Shown here: positions 1 to 5,202 of the stretch, one piece after another | Position numbering within the stretch: position 1 is the first letter of the stretch | Layout of the letters: each line of letters starts with the position of its first letter | Assembly: GCA_014859985.1 (NCBI GenBank) | Contig: JACZKN010000266.1 | Coordinates: 1-5,230, forward strand | Length of the DNA: 5,230 nucleotides | Reading direction: 5' to 3' | Origin: Candidatus Krumholzibacteriia bacterium | Lineage (GTDB): Bacteria > Krumholzibacteriota > Krumholzibacteriia > LZORAL124-64-63 | Position numbers and translations under genes: made by a program | The notes under the pieces: model-generated | Database searches by the model: none | Seen by the model: only the letters and a program-made list of their open reading frames with translations | Told to the model about the DNA's origin: nothing

Positions 1-238
1 GGGGCGCGGCGGCGGCCACCACCAGCAGGGGCTCGGTGCGGGGCGGCAGGAAGATCGAGGGCAGCAGCGCCGCGAAGTCGGCCCCGTCGGGCCGGCAGGG
101 CTCCAGGGGGTGGGAGACCGCCCCGCGCAGGTGCCCGGCCCGGAAGACCGCGGCCTCGCGCACGTCGAGCACCAGGCCCTGCCGCCAGCCGGGCAGGCGC
201 TCCAGGCGATCGCTCCAGGCCGTTCGGCGAGCAGGCAC
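1..238 (-). CDS. Rhodanese-like domain protein, N-terminal part (cut by left window edge)
   Basis: Reading leftwards from a GTG at 238-236 gives 79 uninterrupted codons to the window edge; there is an in-frame TAG about 50 bases upstream of the GTG. GGAGG lies 4 bases before the GTG, which supports this start. Residues 23-46 (LVLDVREAAVFRAGHLRGAV and onward to HPLE) match the first rhodanese signature: hydrophobic strand, D-x-R-E, then GH-x-x-GA. Rhodanese folds move sulfur from a persulfide on a cysteine that follows a later strand. That strand appears to be LLVV at residues 71-74, but it is followed by AAAAP, so the usual cysteine position looks like alanine (about residue 76). Seen: the domain signature and the missing Cys. 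Inferred: a non-sulfurtransferase binding or regulatory role, or an N-terminal module of a longer protein. No signal peptide or membrane segment is visible. The gene is divergent from glgP. The remainder lies outside the window, so full function cannot be assigned. Confidence 0.75.
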   Translation of the reverse strand, partial: MPARRTAWSDRLERLPGWRQGLVLDVREAAVFRAGHLRGAVSHPLEPCRPDGADFAALLPSIFLPPRTEPLLVVAAAAP

Positions 239-285
239 GGCGCCTCCGTCCCGGGGGTTGCACGGCTCCCGCCGCAGGGTCTACA

Positions 286-313
286 TTGCACGGGCCGGAT
301 CCGGCTTTATAAG
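286..313 (+). promoter_or_regulatory. Candidate promoter for glgP
   Basis: TTGCAC (286-291) and TATAAG (308-313) are 16 bases apart on the plus strand. The -10 matches the consensus at five of six positions; the -35 keeps only TTG. Transcription would start near 320, about 70 bases ahead of the glgP ATG. This is weaker than the opposing promoter but is the only plausible sigma70-like pair seen upstream of glgP in this gap. Confidence 0.4.
294..305. promoter_or_regulatory. Perfect 12-bp palindrome, candidate operator
   Basis: GCCGGATCCGGC is a perfect palindrome. It lies within the -35/-10 spacer of the plus-strand candidate promoter and immediately downstream of the minus-strand -10, near that promoter's start point. 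A protein bound here could block both promoters. Short GC palindromes also occur by chance, so the operator role is inferred from position. Confidence 0.35.
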
Positions 314-335
314 TCGCGCTCCGTGCCGAAGTCAA
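306..335 (-). promoter_or_regulatory. Sigma70-type promoter for the rhodanese-like gene
   Basis: On the minus strand TTGACT (335-330) and TATAAA (311-306) are separated by 18 bases. Each matches the consensus at five of six positions, which stands out in such GC-rich DNA. Predicted transcription starts near 299, giving a leader of about 60 bases before the GTG at 238. The -10 overlaps the -10 of the opposing candidate promoter, and a 12-bp palindrome begins directly downstream of it. Confidence 0.6.
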
Positions 336-388
336 TCCACCGGTGGCGCGGCCGGCGTTCGCCCCAAACCTACCAGCCAGGAGACGAC

Positions 389-3007
389 ATGCCCACGTAT
401 CGCAAGTTCGTGGTCACCCCGGACCTGCCCGCTCCCCTGCGTCCGCTGCTGGAGATCGCCCGCAACGTGTGGTGGACCTGGAACGTCGAGGCGATCAACC
501 TGCTGCGCCGCGTCGATCCCGACGCCTGGGACGTCCACCGGGGCAACCCCATCGCCGTGCTGGGCAGCCTGCCCGCCGAGCGGGTTCGCGAGCTGGAGCG
601 GGACAAGGCCTTCCTCGCCCACCTGGAACGGGTGCGCGGCGACCTCGAGCGCTACCTCGCGATGCCGTCCTGGTTCGAGGGCGAGAACGAGCAGCTGGGC
701 AAGACCCTGATCGCCTATTTCTCCCTGGAGTTCGGCCTGCACGAGTCGCTGCCCCTGTATTCGGGGGGCCTGGGCATCCTGGCCGGCGACCACCTGAAGT
801 CCGCCTCGGACCTGGGCCTGCCCCTGGTGGGGGTCGGCCTGGCCTACCAGTACGGGTACTTCCGCCAGTACCTGAACCACGACGGCTGGCAGATGGAGGA
901 CTACCCGGTCAACGACTTCTACAACATGTCGATGCAGCTGGAGCGCGACCCCGAGGGCAAGCCCTGGGCCATCGAGGTGCACTACCCCGGCCGCGTGGTG
1001 AAGGCCCGCATCTGGCGGGTCCAGGTGGGCCGCAACCCGCTGGTGCTGCTGGACACCAACCTGCCGGACAACCTGCCGGAGGACCGCGAGCTCACCAGCC
1101 GCCTCTACGGCGGCGACAACGACATGCGGATCCGCCAGGAGATCATGCTGGGCATCGGCGGCCTGCGCGCCCTGATCACCCTGGGCCTGGAGCCGGACGT
1201 CTGCCACCTGAACGAGGGGCACTCGGCCTTCCTGGCCCTGGAGCGCATCAACCTGCTGATGAAGCACAAGGGCCTGGACTACGCCACGGCCTTCGAGCTG
1301 GTGCGCGCGAGCAACGTGTTCACCACCCACACGCCCGTGCCCGCCGGCAACGACCATTTCGGCCACGACCTGGTGGAGAAGTACCTCAAGGCCAAGGCCG
1401 ACGAGCTGGGCATCGGCCTGGAGAACCTGATGCGCCTGGGCCGCCAGGACCCGGACGACAAGCATGAGACCTTCTGCATGACGGTGCTGGCCCTGCGCCT
1501 GAGCCGCTTCGCCAACGGCGTCAGCGAGCTGCACAGCCACGTGTCCCGGGAGATGTGGCAGCGCGTGTGGCCGGGGGTCCCCGCGGAGGAGATCCCCATC
1601 TCCCACGTGACCAACGGCATCCACACCCGCAGCTGGCTCTGCTCGGAGATCGCCCGCCTGTACGAACGCTACCTGGGCTCGCGCTGGTACGAGGAGCCCA
1701 CCAGCCGCACCATCTGGGACCGGGTGGACAACATCCCGGACGCGGAGCTTTGGCGCAGCCACGAGCGCATGCGCGAGCGCCTGGTGAGCTTCGTGCGGCG
1801 GCGCCTGCGCCGCCAGCTGCAGGCCCGCGGCGCCAACCGGGTATGGGTCCGCCAGGCCTCCGAGGTGCTGGACCCCGAAGCCCTGACCATCGGCTTCGCC
1901 CGGCGTTTCGCCACCTACAAGCGGGCCGCGCTGATCCTGCGCGACCCCGCCCGCCTGAGCCGGCTGCTGAACGACCCCCAGCGGCCGGTGCAGCTGCTCT
2001 TCGCCGGCAAGGCCCACCCCAAGGACAACCCGGGCAAGGAGCTGATCCGCCAGCTGGTCCACCTGGCGCAGATGGAGGAGTTCCGCCACAAGATCGTTTT
2101 CATCGAGGACTACAACATCGAGGTGGCCCGCTACCTGGTGCAGGGCGTGGACATCTGGCTGAACACGCCGCGGCGACCCCTGGAGGCCTCCGGTACCAGC
2201 GGCATGAAGGTCCCCCCCAACGGAGGCGTGAACCTCTCGGTGCTCGACGGCTGGTGGTGCGAGGGCTACCGCCAGGACAACGGCTTCGCCATCGGCGCCG
2301 GCGAGGACTACGAGGACCAGGAGTACCAGGACGAGGTGGAGAGCACGGCGCTGTACGAGCTGCTGGAGAACGAGATCATCCCCATGTTCTACGAGCGCAG
2401 CAGCGACGACGTGCCCCGCGAGTGGACGCGCATCATGAAGAACTCCATGCGCACGGTCAACGCCGAGTTCAACACCAACCGCATGCTCGAGGAGTACTCG
2501 GGCCGCTTCTACGTGCCCTGCGTGGAGAACTCCCGCCGGCTGGGGGCCGACGGCTTCGCCAAGGCCCGCGAGTTGGCCCAGTGGCGCAAGCGCGTGAAGT
2601 CCCTCTGGGCGGAAGTGCGGATCGTCTGTGTCGAGGAGGGGCCCCAGGCCGCCCAGCCCATGGGCTCGTCCATTCCGGTGCGTGCCCTGGTGGCCCTGGG
2701 CGGGCTGGCGCCGGACGAGGTCCTGGTGGAGGTCTACCACGGCCCCGTGGACGACCGCGGCGACATCGCGGGCGGCGACACCACCACCATGACCGCCGGC
2801 GAGACCCGGCCCGACGGCGTCGTCTACGAGGGCGTCATTCCCTGCACCCGCGCCGGCCGCCGCGGCTACACGGTGCGGGCGGTGCCGCGCAAGGAGGGCT
2901 TCCCCCTGGGCCGTTTTGAGACGGGGCTGGTGGCCTGGTGGCACGACCCGGAGCGGCGGCCCTGCGACGAGCAGGCCCCGGCGGGCAAGGTGAAGCTGCG
3001 GAGCTGA
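389..3007 (+). CDS. glgP: Alpha-glucan (glycogen/maltodextrin) phosphorylase, GT35 family
   Basis: This 872-residue cytoplasmic enzyme would cleave terminal alpha-1,4 glucosyl units of glycogen or maltodextrin with phosphate, releasing glucose-1-phosphate (EC 2.4.1.1). The ATG at 389 has AGGAG at 379-383 with a 5-base gap. The protein then starts MPTYRKFVVTPDLP, as expected for this subfamily, although the frame stays open further upstream. Residues about 10-105 (ARNVWWTWNVEAINLLRRVD) are the DUF3417 domain of the alpha-glucan family phosphorylases, distinct from the classical muscle/E. coli type. Catalytic-domain landmarks are YFSLEFG from 110, SGGLGILAGDH 125-135, HLNEGHSAF 273-281, THTPVPAGNDHF from 313, HVTNGIH 406-412, RFATYK 506-511 (by alignment R506 and K511 match the phosphate-site Arg and Lys of rabbit phosphorylase R569/K574), and EASGTSGMK ending at K607, the expected pyridoxal-phosphate lysine. 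Residues from about 745 form the beta-rich C-terminal region usual in the family. All key motifs are present and no frameshift is seen. No other glycogen gene lies in the window. Polymer preference cannot be read from sequence. Confidence 0.97.
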   Translation: MPTYRKFVVTPDLPAPLRPLLEIARNVWWTWNVEAINLLRRVDPDAWDVHRGNPIAVLGSLPAERVRELERDKAFLAHLERVRGDLERYLAMPSWFEGENEQLGKTLIAYFSLEFGLHESLPLYSGGLGILAGDHLKSASDLGLPLVGVGLAYQYGYFRQYLNHDGWQMEDYPVNDFYNMSMQLERDPEGKPWAIEVHYPGRVVKARIWRVQVGRNPLVLLDTNLPDNLPEDRELTSRLYGGDNDMRIRQEIMLGIGGLRALITLGLEPDVCHLNEGHSAFLALERINLLMKHKGLDYATAFELVRASNVFTTHTPVPAGNDHFGHDLVEKYLKAKADELGIGLENLMRLGRQDPDDKHETFCMTVLALRLSRFANGVSELHSHVSREMWQRVWPGVPAEEIPISHVTNGIHTRSWLCSEIARLYERYLGSRWYEEPTSRTIWDRVDNIPDAELWRSHERMRERLVSFVRRRLRRQLQARGANRVWVRQASEVLDPEALTIGFARRFATYKRAALILRDPARLSRLLNDPQRPVQLLFAGKAHPKDNPGKELIRQLVHLAQMEEFRHKIVFIEDYNIEVARYLVQGVDIWLNTPRRPLEASGTSGMKVPPNGGVNLSVLDGWWCEGYRQDNGFAIGAGEDYEDQEYQDEVESTALYELLENEIIPMFYERSSDDVPREWTRIMKNSMRTVNAEFNTNRMLEEYSGRFYVPCVENSRRLGADGFAKARELAQWRKRVKSLWAEVRIVCVEEGPQAAQPMGSSIPVRALVALGGLAPDEVLVEVYHGPVDDRGDIAGGDTTTMTAGETRPDGVVYEGVIPCTRAGRRGYTVRAVPRKEGFPLGRFETGLVAWWHDPERRPCDEQAPAGKVKLRS

Positions 3008-3029
3008 CCGGGTGCGGGCCGGGACGTGG

Positions 3030-3059
3030 AAGGGGCCGGGTGGCGTCGCCCGGCCCCTT
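3030..3059. terminator. Bidirectional hairpin between convergent genes
   Basis: AAGGGGCCGGG (3030-3040) and CCCGGCCCCTT (3049-3059) form a perfect 11-bp stem around an 8-base loop. It lies 22 bases after the glgP stop and 13 bases after the regulator's stop on the other strand, so it could serve both transcripts. No T-tract follows on either strand, so termination may be weak, need a factor, or the hairpin may instead protect 3' ends. Confidence 0.6.
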
Positions 3060-3072
3060 CGCGCTGCCGGGA

Positions 3073-3414
3073 TCAGGGGGAATCCAGGCCCGGAACGATG
3101 GTCTTGAGATCCTCGACGTACAGGCGGAAGCGCCGGCGTCCCTCGGGGGTGACCCTGACCAGGGTTTTCGGCCGGCGCCCCTCGAAGCCCTTGACGATCT
3201 GCACCAGGCCCCCCTCTTCCAGCTTCGTGAGGTTGGCCGAGAGGGTGCCGTCGGTCAGGCCCAGGGCCTCCCGCGCCTCGATGAAGCCCAGGGGCCGGCC
3301 GGCACGCACCAGGTGCGACAGGATGATCAGGCGCACCCTGCCGTGGATGAGCGGCGCGAGCGGTTCCCGGCCCCCCGGGCCGGACCCCGCCGGTTTGGTC
3401 CTCGCCGCGCCCAT
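3073..3414 (-). CDS. Small winged-helix transcriptional regulator (HTH_34/MarR-like)
   Basis: This 113-residue protein is a single winged-helix DNA-binding domain. After a short, probably flexible, Gly/Pro/Arg-rich N-terminus (1-16), the domain starts at PLAPLIHGRVRLIILSHL (18-35). Next comes the helix-turn-helix: FIEAREALGLTDGTLSANL (44-62), with the likely recognition helix at about 55-67 (LSANLTKLEEGGLV). The wing carries basic residues (KGFEGRRPKTLVRVTPEGRR, 75-94), followed by a C-terminal helix suited to dimerisation. This pattern fits the PF13601-type 'winged helix DNA-binding' family. No ligand-binding or metal-binding motif is visible. The ATG at 3414-3412 is chosen because GGGAGG lies 3-4 bases upstream and the domain follows directly. 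An in-frame ATG at 3567 would add only low-complexity Pro/Arg/Gly sequence. The gene converges on glgP and diverges from rocD across a gap of about 590 bases. The target is not known; the palindrome at 3786-3799 is the best local candidate. Confidence 0.85.
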   Translation of the reverse strand: MGAARTKPAGSGPGGREPLAPLIHGRVRLIILSHLVRAGRPLGFIEAREALGLTDGTLSANLTKLEEGGLVQIVKGFEGRRPKTLVRVTPEGRRRFRLYVEDLKTIVPGLDSP

Positions 3415-3443
3415 CGGCCTCCCTGCCGGGCGTGGTGCTGGTA

Positions 3444-3479
3444 GCGGCGGGGGACGGCCGCCCTGCCGTCCCCCGCTGC
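3444..3479 (-). other. Strong leader hairpin upstream of the regulator
   Basis: Bases 3444-3457 pair with 3466-3479 in a 14-bp stem (13 Watson-Crick pairs and one G-T position) closed by an 8-base loop. The hairpin ends about 30 bases before the regulator's start codon on the minus strand. There is no following T-tract, so a simple intrinsic terminator is unlikely. It could be an attenuating or stabilising leader structure, or only a consequence of high GC content. Confidence 0.45.
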
Positions 3480-3674
3480 GCGTCTGTCCGTCCGGGCGCC
3501 CACCGGCGTCCGGGCTGCCGCCGCGCCTCCGTGCGCGGCGGGGTGGATGTTGGGGGGCGGCTGGCACCCAGGACCAGTGTGTCCGCCCCCGTCGGCCGTC
3601 CGGAGATCCTTCTCCAGCCCCTTGCGGGAGTCCAACGCTCCTTCGGGACCCGGCTCATCCCTCCCGACAGACCT

Positions 3675-3705
3675 GACCCGGTGCGGACGCGTCCGGCTCC
3701 GGGTC
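3675..3705. repeat. Nested inverted repeat
   Basis: An outer 7-bp stem (GACCCGG 3675-3681 with CCGGGTC 3699-3705) encloses a perfect 12-bp palindrome, CGGACGCGTCCG (3684-3695), with small asymmetric internal loops. It could form an extended hairpin in RNA from either strand. Function unknown. Confidence 0.4.
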
Positions 3706-3779
3706 GAGCCCGTGGCGGTCCTCCCGTCCGGTCATCCTTGTCCGGAACCGGGGGTTCGTGCGACCGTCCACCGGTGCTT

Positions 3780-3785
3780 TATAAT
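3780..3785 (+). promoter_or_regulatory. Perfect -10 element facing rocD
   Basis: TATAAT is an exact sigma70 -10 on the plus strand. No good -35 accompanies it: TTCGTG at 3755-3760 leaves a 19-base spacer, so an activator may be needed. The palindrome CCAAAGTACTTTGG begins at the next base. A transcript from here would carry a leader of about 210 bases before the rocD GTG. Confidence 0.4.
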
Positions 3786-3799
3786 CCAAAGTACTTTGG
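3786..3799. promoter_or_regulatory. 14-bp perfect palindrome, candidate operator
   Basis: CCAAAGTACTTTGG is a perfect palindrome within an AT-rich island (3778-3828, 13 of 51 bases G or C by my count). It abuts the plus-strand TATAAT and lies between the -35 and -10 of the minus-strand candidate promoter. Size and symmetry suit a dimeric winged-helix repressor, and such a gene lies on the minus side. Binding by that protein is inferred, not shown. Confidence 0.5.
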
Positions 3800-3828
3800 T
3801 TATTCAAGCTTTTTCTGAAAGAAATTTC

Positions 3829-3865
3829 GGGGCCCCGGGCCCGGCCCCCGGCGCCCGCCGGCGGG
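3829..3865. repeat. GC-rich tandem inverted repeats in the upstream leader of rocD
   Basis: GGGGCC (3829-3834) pairs with GGCCCC (3843-3848) around an 8-base loop, and CCCGCCGGCGGG (3854-3865) is a perfect 12-bp palindrome. They lie directly after the AT-rich island and before the nearer rocD promoter candidate. A transcript from TATAAT at 3780 would have to pass through them, so they could act as a barrier or attenuator. No T-tract follows. Confidence 0.3.
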
Positions 3866-3867
3866 AC

Positions 3868-3895
3868 TGGACTTAGGCAGGGGCTGCGCTATCTT
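3868..3895 (+). promoter_or_regulatory. Candidate proximal promoter for rocD
   Basis: TGGACT (3868-3873) and TATCTT (3890-3895) are separated by 16 bases; each matches the sigma70 consensus at four of six positions. The start would be near 3902, leaving a leader of about 100 bases to the GTG. It is a moderate match, but sits at a more usual distance from rocD than the TATAAT at 3780. Confidence 0.35.
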
Positions 3896-3958
3896 TGAGG
3901 CCCGAACCCGCGCCGTTGCCGGCCCAACCGCCGGGCCGCGGTTTCTCCCTCGCCCTAC

Positions 3959-3972
3959 GCCGCCGCGGCGGC
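3959..3972. repeat. Perfect 14-bp GC palindrome near the rocD ribosome binding site
   Basis: GCCGCCGCGGCGGC is perfectly self-complementary and ends 18 bases before the Shine-Dalgarno site of rocD. In mRNA it could fold close to the ribosome entry site. It is composed only of G and C in a GC-rich leader, so chance is a real explanation. Confidence 0.3.
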
Positions 3973-3990
3973 CCGGGAACCGGACCACAG

Positions 3991-3996
3991 AAGGAG
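3991..3996 (+). promoter_or_regulatory. Ribosome binding site that fixes the rocD GTG start
   Basis: AAGGAG lies 6 bases before the GTG at 4003. No comparable site precedes the in-frame ATG at 3895, and the extra residues from that ATG are Pro/Arg/Gly-rich and outside the family fold. Confidence 0.85.
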
Positions 3997-4002
3997 ATTG
4001 CC

Positions 4003-5202
4003 GTGAAGACCCAGAAGCTCATCGCCATCGAGGACCAGTACGGCGCGCACAACTACCATCCCCTGGACCTCGTCATCGCCCGGGCCGAGGGCGTGTGGGT
4101 GGAGGACGTTGAAGGCAACCGCTACATGGACTTCCTGGCGGCCTACAGCGCCGTCAACCAGGGCCACTGCCACCCACGCATCCTGAAGGCCCTGAAGAAG
4201 CAGGCGGCCAAGGTGACTTTGACCAGCCGCGCCTTCCGCAACGACCAGTTGCCCCTCTTCTGCCAGGAACTCTGCGAGCTGACGGGCTTCCCCAAGGTGC
4301 TGCCCATGAACTCGGGCGCCGAGGCCGTCGAGACCGCCCTCAAGGCCGCGCGCAAGTGGGGCGAGAAGGTCAAAGGCATCGCCAGGGACCAGGCCGAGAT
4401 CATCGTCTGCGCCGACAACTTCCACGGCCGCACCACCACCATCGTGGGCTTCAGCACCGAGGAGCAGTACAAGGACGGCTTCGGGCCCTTCACCCCGGGC
4501 TTCAAGGTCATCCCCTACGGCGACGCCGCCGCCCTCGAGGCCGCCATGACGCCGAACACGGCCGCCTTCATCGTCGAGCCCATCCAGGGCGAGGCGGGCA
4601 TCAAGGTGCCGGCCGAGGGCTTCCTCAAGCAGGCCGCCGGGATCTGCAAGCGGCACCGCGCCCTGTTCATCTGCGACGAGATCCAGTCGGGCCTCGGCCG
4701 CACGGGCAAGCTCTTCGCCTACCAGTGGGAGGGCGTGCAGCCCGACGGCGTGATCGTGGGCAAGGCCCTCAGCGGCGGCTTCTACCCCGTGTCCGCCTTC
4801 CTCTCCAGCGAGGAGGTGATGGCCGTGTTCCACCCCGGCGACCACGGCTCCACCTTCGGCGGCAACCCGCTGGGCATGGCCGTGGCCCGCGAGGCGCTGC
4901 GGGTGCTGGTGGAGGAGAAGCTCACCGAGAACAGCGCCAAGCTGGGCCCCTGGTTCATCGAGGAGCTGCAGAAGATCAAGTCCCCGAGCATCGTGCAGGT
5001 GCGCGGCCGCGGCCTGTGGGTGGGCATCGTGCTGGACCGCAAGGCCCGCCCCTACTGCGAGGAGCTGATGAAGGAAGGGATGCTCTGCAAGGAGACCCAC
5101 GAGACCGTGATCCGGCTGGCGCCGCCGCTGGTGATCACGAAGAAGGAGCTGCGCATGGCCCTGCGCCGCATCGAGAAGGTGTTCAAGCGGCTGGACGGCT
5201 AG
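4003..5202 (+). CDS. rocD: Ornithine aminotransferase (ornithine--oxo-acid transaminase)
   Basis: This 399-residue cytoplasmic class-III PLP aminotransferase would convert ornithine and 2-oxoglutarate to glutamate-5-semialdehyde and glutamate (EC 2.6.1.13). It links arginine/ornithine breakdown to glutamate and proline. The length is normal for bacterial RocD. The GTG start is supported by AAGGAG six bases upstream and by family-like sequence from about residue 10 (EDQYGAHNYHPLDLVIARAE). Ornithine-specific landmarks match human OAT by alignment: Y18 in GAHNYHP (Y55), Y48 in AYSAVNQGHCHP (Y85), R143 in NFHGRT (R180), E197 in VEPIQGEAG (E235), and R371 in IRLAPPLVI (R413). Cofactor residues include the NSGAEAVE loop (103-110), D225 in DEIQSG, and K254 in GKALSGG, the expected Schiff-base lysine. 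HGSTFGGNPLG, another class-III signature, follows. Tyr at the Y55 and Y85 positions favours ornithine over N-acetylornithine (ArgD) or GABA. The gene stands alone in the window, with no arginase, transporter or P5C dehydrogenase visible. The local winged-helix regulator is a possible but unproven controller. Confidence 0.97.
   Translation: MKTQKLIAIEDQYGAHNYHPLDLVIARAEGVWVEDVEGNRYMDFLAAYSAVNQGHCHPRILKALKKQAAKVTLTSRAFRNDQLPLFCQELCELTGFPKVLPMNSGAEAVETALKAARKWGEKVKGIARDQAEIIVCADNFHGRTTTIVGFSTEEQYKDGFGPFTPGFKVIPYGDAAALEAAMTPNTAAFIVEPIQGEAGIKVPAEGFLKQAAGICKRHRALFICDEIQSGLGRTGKLFAYQWEGVQPDGVIVGKALSGGFYPVSAFLSSEEVMAVFHPGDHGSTFGGNPLGMAVAREALRVLVEEKLTENSAKLGPWFIEELQKIKSPSIVQVRGRGLWVGIVLDRKARPYCEELMKEGMLCKETHETVIRLAPPLVITKKELRMALRRIEKVFKRLDG

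Larger units (their letters stand above)
3415..3777. other. Non-coding stretch upstream of the regulator, hairpin-rich
   Basis: These 363 bases carry no convincing gene. Several frames are open but encode only Arg/Pro/Gly-rich sequence with no recognisable domain. The stretch holds a strong hairpin (3444-3479), a small hairpin GGAGA-TCCT-TCTCC (3602-3615), a nested inverted repeat (3675-3705) and six plus-strand copies of GTCCGG (3490, 3508, 3598, 3691, 3726, 3740). If the minus-strand promoter at 3778-3807 is used, this stretch would be the regulator's long 5' leader. A closer promoter was not found. Confidence 0.5.
3778..3807 (-). promoter_or_regulatory. Candidate promoter towards the regulator
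   Basis: On the minus strand TTGAAT (3807-3802) and TATAAA (3783-3778) are 18 bases apart. The -10 matches five of six consensus positions and the -35 matches TTGA. Its spacer is almost filled by the palindrome at 3786-3799. Transcription would start near 3771, leaving a leader of about 355 bases before the regulator ATG. That is long, so an unseen closer promoter remains possible. Confidence 0.4.

Noticed and set aside
110..388. Upstream extension of the glgP frame
   Set aside because: The frame is open but the sequence is not family-like and crosses the promoter region. ATG at 389 has a good ribosome site and the expected N-terminus.
36..710. Plus-strand open frame across the left gap and into glgP
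   Set aside because: Arg/Ser/Pro-rich translation with no domain; it crosses the divergent promoter region and opposes the rhodanese signature on the other strand.
343..1467. Open frame in a different plus-strand frame within glgP
   Set aside because: Composition is Arg/Pro/Gly-rich and the frame shadows the glgP coding sequence; the same holds for 1555-2919. The real frame carries all phosphorylase motifs.
3415..3567. N-terminal extension of the winged-helix regulator from an upstream ATG
   Set aside because: The extra 51 residues are low-complexity and overlap the strong leader hairpin; the ATG at 3414 has a Shine-Dalgarno site.
332..3658. A 1108-codon open frame antisense to glgP and through the regulator region
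   Set aside because: Its translation is low-complexity Ala/Gly/Val/Leu/His/Gln-rich sequence with no domain. Such antisense frames are expected opposite a GC3-rich gene. It also overlaps two well-supported genes.
3800..3807. TGAATAA on the minus strand, resembling half of an arginine-repressor (ArgR) box
   Set aside because: The partner half-site is absent at the required spacing, so ArgR control of rocD is not supported.
3432..3876. Plus-strand open frames (3432-3818 and 3547-3876) in the non-coding stretch
   Set aside because: Pro/Arg/Gly-rich, no recognisable domain, no good ribosome site, and they run through the AT-rich promoter island.
3895..4002. Upstream ATG start for rocD
   Set aside because: It has no ribosome site, overlaps the proximal promoter candidate, and adds 36 non-homologous residues.
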